IMG/VR virus record: IMGVR_UViG_3300013004_000117 | Span: 1-31,910 of that record | Origin: a virus | Reading direction: 5' to 3' (one strand) | DNA: 31,910 nt | In this document: piece after piece, positions 20,532 through 30,556 of the stretch | Layout of the letters: every line of letters starts with the position of its first letter | Position numbering within the stretch: the first letter of the stretch is position 1 | Translations under genes and position numbers: made by a program | The notes under the pieces: model-generated | What the model was told of the DNA's origin: nothing | Seen by the model: only the letters and a program-made list of their open reading frames with translations | The model's database searches: none

Positions 20532-20609
20532 ATGATTATGAAAAAGATATGTAAGTTTATTCAAAAAATAACATTCAATAAAGTTTGTCTTAATTGGTGT
20601 AAATTATAA
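20532..20609 (+). CDS. Possible 25-aa basic peptide in the gap
   Basis: A short frame (MIMKKICKFIQKITFNKVCL, ending WCKL) begins one base after the amidoligase stop and fills part of the 123-nt gap before 20654. It is basic and amphipathic. There is nothing beyond the open frame to show that it is translated, so it may be chance. Confidence 0.2.
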   Translation: MIMKKICKFIQKITFNKVCLNWCKL

Positions 20610-20653
20610 AGAAAAGACGTTAATTGGCACATTAATAAAAATTACAGGTAAGA

Positions 20654-21385
20654 ATGACAAGAGGTGAACTTATAGAAATGGTAACAGCCGAAATTACTGG
20701 TAGTGGCTCGCTTCCTTATTCTATCCCAGAAAGAGAAGCGGAACGTATCATTGATCAAGCGCTAAACTGGTTTCATGTAAATTATGGTCCTGCTGTTGAA
20801 ACACAATACTATGTAGTTGAGAGAAAATGGTTTTATGATTCCGAATTTAAGAAAACCCGTAGTATTCTCTTACCTGATTGTACTGTAAGTGTTTTTGAAG
20901 TTAAAGAAGTATTAGGCGGAGGTCGTCTTGGTACAATTGATCGTGACTTTTCTGATAACCGTCTTATTGCCTCTGAATTATTCTTATCACCATTTCAATC
21001 AGACGATCTTGTTTTAAGAACTGCACAGTATTCATATTGGGATTTAACACAAGCCTTTATTTTAGAAAGAATCTCTTATGATTTTAATAGAAATACAAAA
21101 CGTCTTAAAATTTTAGGAAGAGACCCAAAAAGAAATGTTTTTATTCAGACATACGCAAAGATTGAAGAAAATCGTTTGTATGATGATTGGTTCTTTCAAA
21201 GATATGTTATTGCTCAAGCAAAGATATCTCTTGCTAGAATCTTAGGAGCATTTCAATTTAACTTGCCAGGCGGTATTGCTGTAAACGGCGATCAATTTAG
21301 AGATGAAGGCAAAGAAGAACTTGAAGAAATAAAACAAAGAATAGATGATGAAAACAGCCCAGACTGGTTTTTCATTTACCATTAA
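20654..21385 (+). CDS. Conserved virion structural protein (neck or baseplate), 243 aa
   Basis: This 243-residue protein has an N-terminal helix (MTRGELIEMVTAEI), the segment IPEREAERIIDQALNWFHVN, a beta-rich middle (VFEVKEVLGGGRLG), a segment with YDFNRNTKRLKILGRDPKRN, and a C-terminal helical region (FFQRYVIAQAKISLARILG, FNLPGGIAVNG) ending DWFFIYH. I associate this overall pattern with conserved structural genes of large T4-like phages but cannot name a T4 counterpart with confidence. It lies directly upstream of gp25 and gp6, with five bases before the next start, so a baseplate or tail-completion role is the best inference. The 123-nt gap upstream may contain a promoter, though no ATATATACTA box was seen there. 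Confidence 0.65.
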   Translation: MTRGELIEMVTAEITGSGSLPYSIPEREAERIIDQALNWFHVNYGPAVETQYYVVERKWFYDSEFKKTRSILLPDCTVSVFEVKEVLGGGRLGTIDRDFSDNRLIASELFLSPFQSDDLVLRTAQYSYWDLTQAFILERISYDFNRNTKRLKILGRDPKRNVFIQTYAKIEENRLYDDWFFQRYVIAQAKISLARILGAFQFNLPGGIAVNGDQFRDEGKEELEEIKQRIDDENSPDWFFIYH

Positions 21386-21390
21386 TAGAA

Positions 21391-21753
21391 ATGATTCGTG
21401 AAATTTACTGTAGAAATAGCAGTGATCCTGGGTATCAACCAAATCAACTAGAGACTTCTAATGAAATAGAAGCCTTGTTGACTAAAATTCGTATGATTCT
21501 TTTCACAACAAAAGGTGAAGTTCTAGGCTTTCCTGACTTGGGTTTAAGTTTGGACGAACAGCTATTTGAATTACAAGCCAATACTTCTGCTATAACATTT
21601 GCATTTAATGGTCAACTTGCTCGTTATGCGCCAGAAGCGTCAAAATACAAAACTGATATAAACATAAAATTTGTTGCCGGAGAGGTGCGTGATTTTTGCT
21701 TCATAGATATATACATAGATGGAACCAAGTATATTGGTGTCATGGCAAAATAA
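21391..21753 (+). CDS. Baseplate wedge protein gp25-like
   Basis: This 120-residue protein carries the gp25/GPW signature: a helix EIEALLTKIRMILFTTKGEVLGFPDLGLSLDEQLFEL split by the turn GEVLGFPDLG, then a Gln/Ala-rich helix and paired C-terminal strands (DINIKFVAGEVRD, FIDIYIDGTKYIG). Length is close to T4 gp25 (132 aa). gp25 is one of the most conserved components of contractile baseplates: it joins the wedge core to the first sheath ring. It is followed ten bases later by the gp6-like gene, the same pair order as in T4 and in many contractile systems. Confidence 0.85.
   Translation: MIREIYCRNSSDPGYQPNQLETSNEIEALLTKIRMILFTTKGEVLGFPDLGLSLDEQLFELQANTSAITFAFNGQLARYAPEASKYKTDINIKFVAGEVRDFCFIDIYIDGTKYIGVMAK
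21707..21716 (+). promoter_or_regulatory. Possible late-promoter-like box ATATATACAT inside the gp25 gene
   Basis: ATATATACAT, preceded by G like the intergenic boxes, lies near the 3' end of the gp25-like gene, 47 nt before the gp6-like start. Being inside a coding region in AT-rich DNA it may be fortuitous; the fit to the motif is weaker at its last two positions. Confidence 0.25.
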
Positions 21754-21763
21754 GTAAGAATAC

Positions 21764-23467
21764 ATGAATACAAACTTGGATATATTTAAAGTCAATAGGA
21801 TATCTTTTGAACAGCTATACACAGATGTAAGAGGGTATTTGACAAATAAATTTCAGCAGGTTGGGGAAGTATTTACTCCAGCAAGTGCATATGGGCAGAT
21901 TCTTTCTGTCGTCCTTGACATGGGAAAACTTATTTTTTATTACATTGAGGATAGTATTGTTGAAATGAACATCTATACAGCATCCCGTGAAACTTCTATT
22001 AAAAGTTTAGCCAGAATAGCTGGACACAATCCTACTCGCTCAATTTCTGCTAGCGGAACACTTATTCTTTCATATAGTGGTGAAGAAATTGATATGTATG
22101 GCAATACTGCTATCATACCAAACTACACAAAAATGGTTAATGAAGGAACAGGCCTACCCTATCTTATTTCTTTAACATCAGAAGAAACTCGTCTTGAACT
22201 TACAGGTAAAAATCAAATTGAAGTTAAAATTATACAAGGTGATATTGAATCACAGCAGGTAACTGCTACAGGTTTACCTATGCAATCTTTTAGCATTAAT
22301 CCTAAAAAAGGTTATCAGATTGACAATAACTTTATTAATGTATATGTAAATAATGAAAAATGGAAAGTATATGATTCTATTTATGATATACCGTACGAAT
22401 ACAACGGATTTATTGTTAAGACGGGTATTAACGGTGGATTAGACATATACTTTGGAAATGGTTACTTCGGTAACATACCAACTTTAGGTTTTACGATTCG
22501 TATTGAGTATTTAACCAATGCTGGCAATGCTGGCAACATATTTGATAATGCACAACCTAAATTTGTTTTTCTTGATGATGGCTATGATTTAGCAGGTAAT
22601 ACTATTGATCTTAATCAAGCTTTAAAATCAAGAATTGGATTACCTATTAATTTTGGTGCTGACAGTGAGCCTGTATTTTTAACAAGAGTTCTTGCTCCGA
22701 AAACTAGTCGTGCTTATGTTTTAGCAAATGCTGATAGCTATGTTTATTTCTTGGAAAAATTCAACATGTTTAGCGTTATTGATGCTTTTAGTACATTTAA
22801 TGATAATGACATAACTGACGATAATGTAGTTTACATTTTCTTAATTCCTGATGTAAATAAAAGAAAGCCGTCAAACGCAGATTATTTTAACATTCCAATT
22901 AATCTATTTTTACTTACTGAGGAAGAAAAAAATAAAATCTATAATCTAATAGAAGAAAGCGGGCAAAAAATCTTAACGACTATTAATAAAATAGTTGACC
23001 CTATTGTTAAACGCTATGTTATAAACATAAATGTTAGAGCATATGAAGGTTATAGTAAAGATGTAATACGTCAATCAATAATTTCGAAATGCTCTGATTA
23101 TTTTCTTAAAAATCGTAGACGCGATAAAGTACCAAAGTCTGACCTGGTTGCAATTATAGAAAGCGTGGAAGGTGTTGACTCAGTTAATGTGTGGTTTGTT
23201 TCTGAAGAAAATGAAACCTTTAAAACGGATCCTATTAATGCAAATGAACCACCCAAAGGTCTTGATGAATATGGTGATGTTACAATAGGTCGCGGGGAAT
23301 ATGCTCTATTCCGTGGCGGCTGGAAAGATCGAACAGGTCTTGAATACTTTGATACAACAGATGCTTCTAAACCTAGCAGCATAAATGTTATATTTGGTAA
23401 AAGTTCTGAGAATAACCTTAACATGGAACTTCACAGAATTAACGTTGATTCAATAAAAAATACATAA
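21764..23467 (+). CDS. Baseplate wedge protein gp6/GpJ-like
   Basis: This 567-residue protein starts with the pattern typical of gp6/GpJ wedge proteins: a helical dimerisation region (FEQLYTDVRGYLTNKF, FTPASAYGQILSVVLDMGKL, YYIEDSIVEMNIYTASRETS) and then IKSLARIAGHNPTRSISASG leading into beta domains. The middle has a beta-sandwich (GYQIDNNFINVYVNNEKWKV, GLDIYFGNGYFGNIPTLG). The C-terminal region contains the GpJ-type segment about VRAYEGYSKDVIRQSI and SDLVAIIESVEGVDSVNVWF. T4 gp6 is 660 aa. In the baseplate, gp6 dimers form the inner ring that changes shape on contraction. Placement just after gp25 supports the call. Confidence 0.85.
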   Translation: MNTNLDIFKVNRISFEQLYTDVRGYLTNKFQQVGEVFTPASAYGQILSVVLDMGKLIFYYIEDSIVEMNIYTASRETSIKSLARIAGHNPTRSISASGTLILSYSGEEIDMYGNTAIIPNYTKMVNEGTGLPYLISLTSEETRLELTGKNQIEVKIIQGDIESQQVTATGLPMQSFSINPKKGYQIDNNFINVYVNNEKWKVYDSIYDIPYEYNGFIVKTGINGGLDIYFGNGYFGNIPTLGFTIRIEYLTNAGNAGNIFDNAQPKFVFLDDGYDLAGNTIDLNQALKSRIGLPINFGADSEPVFLTRVLAPKTSRAYVLANADSYVYFLEKFNMFSVIDAFSTFNDNDITDDNVVYIFLIPDVNKRKPSNADYFNIPINLFLLTEEEKNKIYNLIEESGQKILTTINKIVDPIVKRYVININVRAYEGYSKDVIRQSIISKCSDYFLKNRRRDKVPKSDLVAIIESVEGVDSVNVWFVSEENETFKTDPINANEPPKGLDEYGDVTIGRGEYALFRGGWKDRTGLEYFDTTDASKPSSINVIFGKSSENNLNMELHRINVDSIKNT

Positions 23468-23468
23468 A

Positions 23469-23741
23469 ATGGCAAAAGAACCAAGAAAAGGTAATTACTT
23501 AACACGTGAAAGCTATTACCAATTTATGATTCATGTGCAAGATGATATAAAGAACACCGGTTTTGACTGGCGTAAAAATCTTTTTGATAAGTCAATTTCA
23601 AGATACATTCTTAGCGATACAAAAAGATCTCTTATTTTAGGAGAAATTCAAAAATTATTGGTTTATACTATTGATAAAGTAAGTATGATTAAAAAGTCCA
23701 TTAATTACACCGTTGATAAAAAGTATAAGTATCTTAATTAA
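23469..23741 (+). CDS. Small protein between gp6 and gp7-like wedge genes (90 aa)
   Basis: This 90-residue basic protein (MAKEPRKGNYLTRESYYQFM, DIKNTGFDWRKNLFDKSISR, RSLILGEIQKLLVYTIDK) is mostly helical with several aromatics. No recognised domain. It starts one base after the gp6-like stop and its own stop shares a base with the next ATG, so it is fully embedded in the wedge operon and is probably a wedge component or assembly factor. Nothing in the sequence distinguishes those. Confidence 0.7.
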   Translation: MAKEPRKGNYLTRESYYQFMIHVQDDIKNTGFDWRKNLFDKSISRYILSDTKRSLILGEIQKLLVYTIDKVSMIKKSINYTVDKKYKYLN

Positions 23742-26700
23742 TGTTAGTAAATAACCAATTTAAGTTTTTTAACAAGTCAGGTGATAATATTAACCCTGAT
23801 TATCTTCCATATGTGGAAGCAACGGTTGTTGATCCCGAGGGCACTGGTAAGAATGCTACACTTAAGGCATACACAAACTTTTCAGGTATAATTATTCATG
23901 TTCAAATTGCAGATGGCGGTTTTAACTACAGTACAAATTCATATGTAGTATTTCAAACAAGACCGGCTATTACAAAAACCTGGCAAACTGATCCGTCAGC
24001 TTTAACTATTAATGTTAACGGAGAAATCACTGGTTTTACAATACCATATAGTTTTGAAAACATTTCATGGCCTTATCCAGGTGTTTATTCTTTTTCCAAC
24101 TATTTTTTACAAAATGTTTCTGCTGGTTTAATTGAATCTGAGAATTTCTTTTTAATTGAAAAAGTTCTTGATGCAAATGGTAATGTTGCTTATACATTTC
24201 CGCGGGTTAACGAATATGGTCCTTTTTACTTTGAGGGTTACACTGCAGACGGCAAAGTAACAACCTTAAACATAAGAACATACTCTTCTTTAAGCACCGG
24301 TGATATTTCAGCAACTAAAACAAATGTAATTAGTGGTATAAACTTATTGGTAACCGGTAACTTAAACATTGGCATGTATGTAGCTGGGAATAATATCCCA
24401 AGTTTTACTTACATTGTTGATATTGATTACAATACAGGTTCTATTTTACTAAATAATGATGGAATACCAGGCACCAATTTGGATCTTACATTTTATGTTC
24501 CACATAATCTTAAAGTAGGTTCTAAAATTTCTATACACAGTGGTGCTTTACAAGGTATTCACAAAATAACGGGGTTAAGCGAATACAAAATAACTTTTGA
24601 CTCAACTGTCACAGGTACGTCTGCTCTTTTAAATACATACGGGGTAGTTCCTCAATTTCGAGCACAATTAGGAAGCGGAGGCGATGAAGAGTGGTTTTTG
24701 TATAGTATTACATACGGAACCAATTATCCTACAATTACAAAAACAAAATCAATTGATTTTGAATTGACCAATGCAAGTCTTGCAACTATACCTGATACAT
24801 TTGCTAGTGGTAATGGTGAATTTATTCGTCAAGTTTATGATGACATAGAAAAACGCCCGTTTCAACTTAATGTTGGGCTTCAAGCAGATGTTGAAGGTGT
24901 ATATGTTGGAGAAGTTGATGTTCTCGATATTACATTTACAACTAGTAGTAAACTTTTATTCAATGCTTTGGTTGAATGCGAAGTAGAAGGCGAAGATGAA
25001 AGATTAGGTCTATTACTTGAAAACTTTGGTCGTGATATAAACTACGAAGAAGAAAGACTTTTAAGAGATTCTGATATTAATGAAGATAACACTAACTTTA
25101 TACTTCTAAATCAGAAGAGAAAAGAAATGCTACTTCAGGGGGATCAAATCTGGCCTTATATGGGTTCATATAAAGGATTGGTTAACATGGTTAACTGGTT
25201 TGGTTATTATGATATTCGTATTAAAGAATACTTCCTAAATGTTAATGTTGAAGATGTTAACTATGGAAAATTCAGACAGGTTCAAATTCCTTTTCAATTA
25301 GCTGAAAAAGGAAAACAACCTGAATCTGAAAATCTTGTACCTAGTAAATATTACAAAAAGACAAGTAAGTTCGGTCTTTACTATGATATAGTTAGAAACT
25401 CTGGTACTTTTGATTCTTTTGGTATTCCTGAAACCGAAGATGCTTTTGCATATACAAATGAAGAAGCTCTTATTAAACTTTTTGGGTTAAAGAATTATCT
25501 TAAACAAAAATTCTTGCCTCTTAACACACGTATCGTTGACATCACAGGTGAAGGCGTTTATTATGAAAGATATACAATTAATTCTTGGAATGATAGAAAT
25601 GACAGATTTCTTGTTGATATAGGAAAAAAGATAGATTTTACATGTGATAAAACATCACAGATAGTTGATCTTAGACCTTATGATAGCACAGGTGGTCTTT
25701 TAACACCTGAACTTGACTATTTATTAGCACCTTACATAAATAGCTATAGTTTTAATGATGTAATAGTTACTTCTAGTGGTGGCCCGTTCTTTGGGGAAAT
25801 ACCTCAAGTAGTGTTCCCCGGATCTGCTATTCAACAAGCAAGAGGGCAGTGTCGAGTTAGAGCAGCTGTTTATCCAAGCACGCCTATTGTTGGCACGCCA
25901 ACAGGTATTGGTTATGCAGTAGGTGACATTATTACATTAAGTGGTGGTACGTATGAAGTTCCTATTAGAATTGAAGTAACTGGTGTAAGTAGTGGAGCTG
26001 TAACTAATTTTAAGATTAATGCAGGCCCTCAGCAAGGAAGTAATTATACATCTTTACCTCAGACATTTGCTGTTAGAACAGTATTAAGATCAGCGGGTAC
26101 TCAATATGTTGTACCTGATGCAATTGGATTTACAATAGATGCAATAGAAATTCCTTTTGAAGTTCAAGAGGTTACTCTTTATGATTTAGGATTAAAATAT
26201 AATTCATATCCTTATACGCAATTCTTGTGGACTACCGCTGGCGCTTCTACACCAACGGCAACATTAAATGTTACAATCAATTCATCAGCACCTGTTTCTT
26301 ACTATAACGATCAGGAAGACGTTAAAAAATACAGCGATTCTCCAAACATTCCTATTGGTGCTATTATTAATATGGGAACAACTTTTGATGTTACTTGGGA
26401 TGAATTGCCTTACGCTTGGAAAAATTTCACGGGTAGTAGCGATGCTACATTAAAGGCATGGACTAATGTTGCACCTAACGGTAGTGGACAATTAATTGCT
26501 GTTGAAATTGTAAGTACCGGTAATGACTATAACTTCTCTCCTACATTTACAGTAACAGGAGGTGGTGGTTTTGGCGGTGCTGTTCAAGGTCAAATTAAAA
26601 ACGGAAAGCTAAACATAGTTGAATATGAAGTTGGCACTGTTACAGCAACTGACGTATTAACTTTAACCCCAGCAATATCTGCGGGTGGTTTAAATTCTTT

Positions 26701-29700
26701 ATCAGCCGGTCATATTGTTAAAGGTGTTGGTATTCCGGATGGCACAATTATACAAGCTATTATAGGTAATGATATTTTTCTAATAAGTTATGATGGGACC
26801 CCAACAATTACAACTATATCAGTTGGTGATAAAATATATGTGCATCAAGGTGTAACCGTAACAGCATCTGGTGCTGATTATACAAGTGATCCATTAGTCT
26901 CGCCAAACGGAGGGCATACAACAACACTTTATACGTGGGCTGAAATTGGCAGAGGTAATAATTACCAAATGGAATGGAAGATTTCTTTAACAAAGCCTGA
27001 AGATCCTACTAGGGTGTTTAACACAACATCGGGTGTTTCAACTATCGATGCTTTAATCAACTATCAAGCAATCGTGCCTTACACGGGTAAATATACGATT
27101 GAACTTAATATATACGACACAAGTAATAACATATCCAAAAGAATACAACATGACATTGTTAATGTATTCATTCCCGAATCTGACTTTGCATTTATTACAA
27201 AAAATGTAGATAATTGCAAAGATACTTGGAATGAGTTTGCTGAAATAACTCAACCACAAAATTTACAAAGTCAATTTACTCCAAGTACTCCGATTGATCA
27301 GCCCAATCCTATAAAATATGATTGGGATCATGCTACTGGAAGATGGATTAATGTAACCTTTAATAATACAGATTGGAATGACTGCGATGTTAACTGGGAT
27401 ACCCTCTCAATCACAGATTTATCTGATATTAATAATCCATCGTTTCCTCCATGCAGTGACATAGAGGTCTTGCAAATATCTTCTGAGGACTATTTTGAAG
27501 GAAGTGTAATTAGCTACACAGACAGTACAACTTCGCCTTCTTCAGTAAACCCAACAATCACAGTATCAGGTCAAAGAGATTTACCTAGGATAGATCCTTC
27601 ATATGATCCAACTGATTGGATCTTTATACGCAGAGGCGATAACATATACCATCTAGAAGTTTTAGCTGCCGACTATTCAACAGTAGGACAAACTTCTATT
27701 GAGTTAACGACAACTCCGCCTCTTGCATTTACAAACAGCCCTGGCACATGGGAGGTTCTTAGAGAAATAGGAGGAACTGTAGTTGTTGCCGGAAATCAAA
27801 TTTACAATGCTAATGTAATTAATTCAACAGGTTTTAAGATTGGCGAATATGTTAAATTAGCTAAACAAGGAAATACTCCGGTTTCTAAAAGAAATCAAGT
27901 TTGGCAAAAGTACACGGATAGTTTTGAAATTAGAAATGCAGCTGGACAAACTAATTTACAAAAAATTGGTTCTTACGGACGAGTATATAAAATAAGGGAT
28001 TACATAAGAGAAAATGGAAATCTTAATTGGAGAAATACAACAACTGCAGCAAGTACATTTAATACTGTAACTGGTACAGTAGCAACTTCAGCAATTGGAA
28101 ATACATATCAAGTTATAGTCGGTACTGAAGAAATAGAAGTTAAAGTTGAAATCACAGCAGCTGGTTCTTATTCAGCAAACTCAACGATAGAAATAGTTAA
28201 CGGTGGGGTTGGTTTTATTGTAGGTGATGTTGTTACAGTCCTCGGAACTGATTTAGGAGGTGCTACGCCAGCAAATGATTTAACATTTACGATTGCTACT
28301 CTTGAAAATGGATCAGCTTGGGAGTTTATTAACACATATCCAAATGACCCAGAGAAAAGTGATCACCTAGGTCGACTCGTTTTTAATACAAAACAAATTA
28401 GCAGTGATATGGATCTTCTTAATGAAATCCGCCCAGGATTTACAAGAATGACCTTATATGTGTATAACGGCGCTAATCTTGTTTACCAACAAATCTTTAG
28501 AACTAAACACGCATACTTTGACACTAGCACAACGGGTGACATATTTAATATCTGGGGCAGAAGCTCATTTGTAGTAGATGTAATTGGTTTATCAGGAGGT
28601 AATCTTGGTGATCTAAATACCGTGCTTAACGATTATGTAACTCTTTTTGGAAATCCTTCCATTTATTTGGAATATGAATACAGTGAATTTACAACAAGAC
28701 AACGATTCTTTGAAACTAATGCCCCACATGAAAAACTTTATCTTGACTATAACGTATTCCCTGAATCAAGTGAATTTAGCACAAGCACAACGTTTGCCAA
28801 CGCTTTATACTTTACAAAACATCAAAACTGGTATTTTGATCAAGGTATAGTTGGAAATGACTATTCATTGCAGATTATTAACACAGGAATTTGGAAAAAC
28901 GGTATTGGCACTATTTTAACGCTTGACGATAACAATGTTGAATTATACCGGTCTGATACTTTTTTTACAGCGTGCCAACAAACTTTTGATGAAGATTACG
29001 CCGAAACACACTTAGGAACACGCGTTCAAAATTGGTCAAACTTTGAAGAAATGACATGGTCAATTTTTTGTGGTAATACATGGGATACTTTAGACTATTC
29101 TGATTCTTTGTGGTGCGGTTATATTATTGATGAGGTTGATTCAAATGGCGGTATTAAGTTTAATGAATTTACCACATTTAACTTTGATGGCATTGTTGGC
29201 GGTATGAGTGATTCAGAAAAATTCTCACAAGCACTTTGGGAATTAAACAATTCTGACAATCCTGGCATAAGTAAATTTGATTATTCAATTTTCTCTGGTG
29301 CTGCTGGTGCAAATAATTATGTTTTCCCAGGATGGGTTACACCTGGATATTATATTAGTTCAATACAAAAAATTGGTAGCGCTAAATTAAATACATATGT
29401 AGTGCCTGACGCTGTTTTATATTCTAGCAACGTAACTATCGCCAATAGTGACGTTCTTTATGGAAACTTTGTTGAACCAGCAACAGTTATTACGTCTACA
29501 GTTTTGGGAACTTCAATAGATCCAAGTTTTACTAATTTAATTGGTGCTTATACATCAAAAAATATTCCAAAAAAAGCTAAATTTACCGCTGATGCCACTG
29601 CAAACAGCTATAGATTAAGAAATGTATTTGGTTTACAAGAAGGTGATTTAAGAGTAGGTGAAGTAATCACAGGAAATAACTTGCCAACATATCCTGTAAC

Positions 29701-30556
29701 ACCTGCAAAAGTTGTTCAAATTGTTACAAGAAATGGTGTGATTCGTGATATTGTTCTTGATACTTATCTAACAGGCTCAGAACAATACGGATATTTTGAA
29801 GTTGAGTGGGTAACCCCTGATAATACTTTTGTTACGATTCCTTGGTTAGAGTCTACATTAACCCAAGCTGATATGCAAATTTTTGGTTCTGCTAAAAACC
29901 CAAGTGTTGATAATCTTGGTTATTTGTTAGGAACTAATGGTGTAACATTCTTTCCTCCTCAGTATTATACAACTGCTATTAATACAACCACTGCTCATAC
30001 ATTTCCAATGGGCAACTTTTACTCGTGGTTTGGGTTTGATAAAAATAAAGTTGGGGCGTTTCAATATGGATTACAACAGTTCTTGTCTAAATACAGATAT
30101 GCTCAAGTTTATTTAAATGAAGGCACATCGCCATTTGGTGAACCGGGTTGGTATCCTGCTAATGATTTACCACCTGCATACACTTATACAAATAATCCTA
30201 ATTTTAGTAATTACTTACAAGCAAAAGCGCAGTCTGAGAGATTACCTTATGAAAGATCAATTGGAGGTGCTTATACATGGGAAGAAACTCGCATAGGAAA
30301 ATACACAACAAAAATTCCATCAGGTAGCTCAGTGTTATTATCAGCCGAGGCAAGTGACATGGTTGGAAAAACTGGTTATTACTGGAAAATTAAAGAAGGC
30401 GATACTATTCTTGCTGAAACGATTGATAGTAGAATACTTTGGACTTTTGATTATGCTGGTAACTTTGATGTTGAACTAACAATCACAGATACAAACGGAA
30501 ATACAAGTACTAAAACTAAAAAGTCTTTCTTAAATATCTATGAGGCTACAGAATAA
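23741..30556 (+). CDS. Giant gp7-like baseplate wedge protein with adhesin-like and Ig/PKD-like modules (2271 aa)
   Basis: The wedge core is marked by residues about 428-502 (RDINYEEERLLRDSDINEDN, QGDQIWPYMGSYKGLVNMVN, WFGYYDIRIKEYFLNV), similar in kind to gp7-type wedge proteins, which follow gp6 in T4. At 2271 aa it is over twice T4 gp7 (1032 aa). The extra mass is modular: Gly-rich beta repeats of the GxGYxxxPxVxxxGGGG type (about 28-75, 714-770, 900-957, 1015-1065, 1475-1520); an Ig/PKD-like domain near 1065-1145 (GKYTIELNIYDTSNN); three W-D-(T/E)-L segments (Trp 886, 1219, 1781); and a C-terminal PKD-like domain (2191-2267, GYYWKIKEG, GNFDVELTITDTNGN). Such modules usually contact other proteins or cell-surface glycans. 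No frameshift was seen. gp7 identity is moderate; a gp7-gp10 hybrid is possible. Confidence 0.7.
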   Translation: MLVNNQFKFFNKSGDNINPDYLPYVEATVVDPEGTGKNATLKAYTNFSGIIIHVQIADGGFNYSTNSYVVFQTRPAITKTWQTDPSALTINVNGEITGFTIPYSFENISWPYPGVYSFSNYFLQNVSAGLIESENFFLIEKVLDANGNVAYTFPRVNEYGPFYFEGYTADGKVTTLNIRTYSSLSTGDISATKTNVISGINLLVTGNLNIGMYVAGNNIPSFTYIVDIDYNTGSILLNNDGIPGTNLDLTFYVPHNLKVGSKISIHSGALQGIHKITGLSEYKITFDSTVTGTSALLNTYGVVPQFRAQLGSGGDEEWFLYSITYGTNYPTITKTKSIDFELTNASLATIPDTFASGNGEFIRQVYDDIEKRPFQLNVGLQADVEGVYVGEVDVLDITFTTSSKLLFNALVECEVEGEDERLGLLLENFGRDINYEEERLLRDSDINEDNTNFILLNQKRKEMLLQGDQIWPYMGSYKGLVNMVNWFGYYDIRIKEYFLNVNVEDVNYGKFRQVQIPFQLAEKGKQPESENLVPSKYYKKTSKFGLYYDIVRNSGTFDSFGIPETEDAFAYTNEEALIKLFGLKNYLKQKFLPLNTRIVDITGEGVYYERYTINSWNDRNDRFLVDIGKKIDFTCDKTSQIVDLRPYDSTGGLLTPELDYLLAPYINSYSFNDVIVTSSGGPFFGEIPQVVFPGSAIQQARGQCRVRAAVYPSTPIVGTPTGIGYAVGDIITLSGGTYEVPIRIEVTGVSSGAVTNFKINAGPQQGSNYTSLPQTFAVRTVLRSAGTQYVVPDAIGFTIDAIEIPFEVQEVTLYDLGLKYNSYPYTQFLWTTAGASTPTATLNVTINSSAPVSYYNDQEDVKKYSDSPNIPIGAIINMGTTFDVTWDELPYAWKNFTGSSDATLKAWTNVAPNGSGQLIAVEIVSTGNDYNFSPTFTVTGGGGFGGAVQGQIKNGKLNIVEYEVGTVTATDVLTLTPAISAGGLNSLSAGHIVKGVGIPDGTIIQAIIGNDIFLISYDGTPTITTISVGDKIYVHQGVTVTASGADYTSDPLVSPNGGHTTTLYTWAEIGRGNNYQMEWKISLTKPEDPTRVFNTTSGVSTIDALINYQAIVPYTGKYTIELNIYDTSNNISKRIQHDIVNVFIPESDFAFITKNVDNCKDTWNEFAEITQPQNLQSQFTPSTPIDQPNPIKYDWDHATGRWINVTFNNTDWNDCDVNWDTLSITDLSDINNPSFPPCSDIEVLQISSEDYFEGSVISYTDSTTSPSSVNPTITVSGQRDLPRIDPSYDPTDWIFIRRGDNIYHLEVLAADYSTVGQTSIELTTTPPLAFTNSPGTWEVLREIGGTVVVAGNQIYNANVINSTGFKIGEYVKLAKQGNTPVSKRNQVWQKYTDSFEIRNAAGQTNLQKIGSYGRVYKIRDYIRENGNLNWRNTTTAASTFNTVTGTVATSAIGNTYQVIVGTEEIEVKVEITAAGSYSANSTIEIVNGGVGFIVGDVVTVLGTDLGGATPANDLTFTIATLENGSAWEFINTYPNDPEKSDHLGRLVFNTKQISSDMDLLNEIRPGFTRMTLYVYNGANLVYQQIFRTKHAYFDTSTTGDIFNIWGRSSFVVDVIGLSGGNLGDLNTVLNDYVTLFGNPSIYLEYEYSEFTTRQRFFETNAPHEKLYLDYNVFPESSEFSTSTTFANALYFTKHQNWYFDQGIVGNDYSLQIINTGIWKNGIGTILTLDDNNVELYRSDTFFTACQQTFDEDYAETHLGTRVQNWSNFEEMTWSIFCGNTWDTLDYSDSLWCGYIIDEVDSNGGIKFNEFTTFNFDGIVGGMSDSEKFSQALWELNNSDNPGISKFDYSIFSGAAGANNYVFPGWVTPGYYISSIQKIGSAKLNTYVVPDAVLYSSNVTIANSDVLYGNFVEPATVITSTVLGTSIDPSFTNLIGAYTSKNIPKKAKFTADATANSYRLRNVFGLQEGDLRVGEVITGNNLPTYPVTPAKVVQIVTRNGVIRDIVLDTYLTGSEQYGYFEVEWVTPDNTFVTIPWLESTLTQADMQIFGSAKNPSVDNLGYLLGTNGVTFFPPQYYTTAINTTTAHTFPMGNFYSWFGFDKNKVGAFQYGLQQFLSKYRYAQVYLNEGTSPFGEPGWYPANDLPPAYTYTNNPNFSNYLQAKAQSERLPYERSIGGAYTWEETRIGKYTTKIPSGSSVLLSAEASDMVGKTGYYWKIKEGDTILAETIDSRILWTFDYAGNFDVELTITDTNGNTSTKTKKSFLNIYEATE

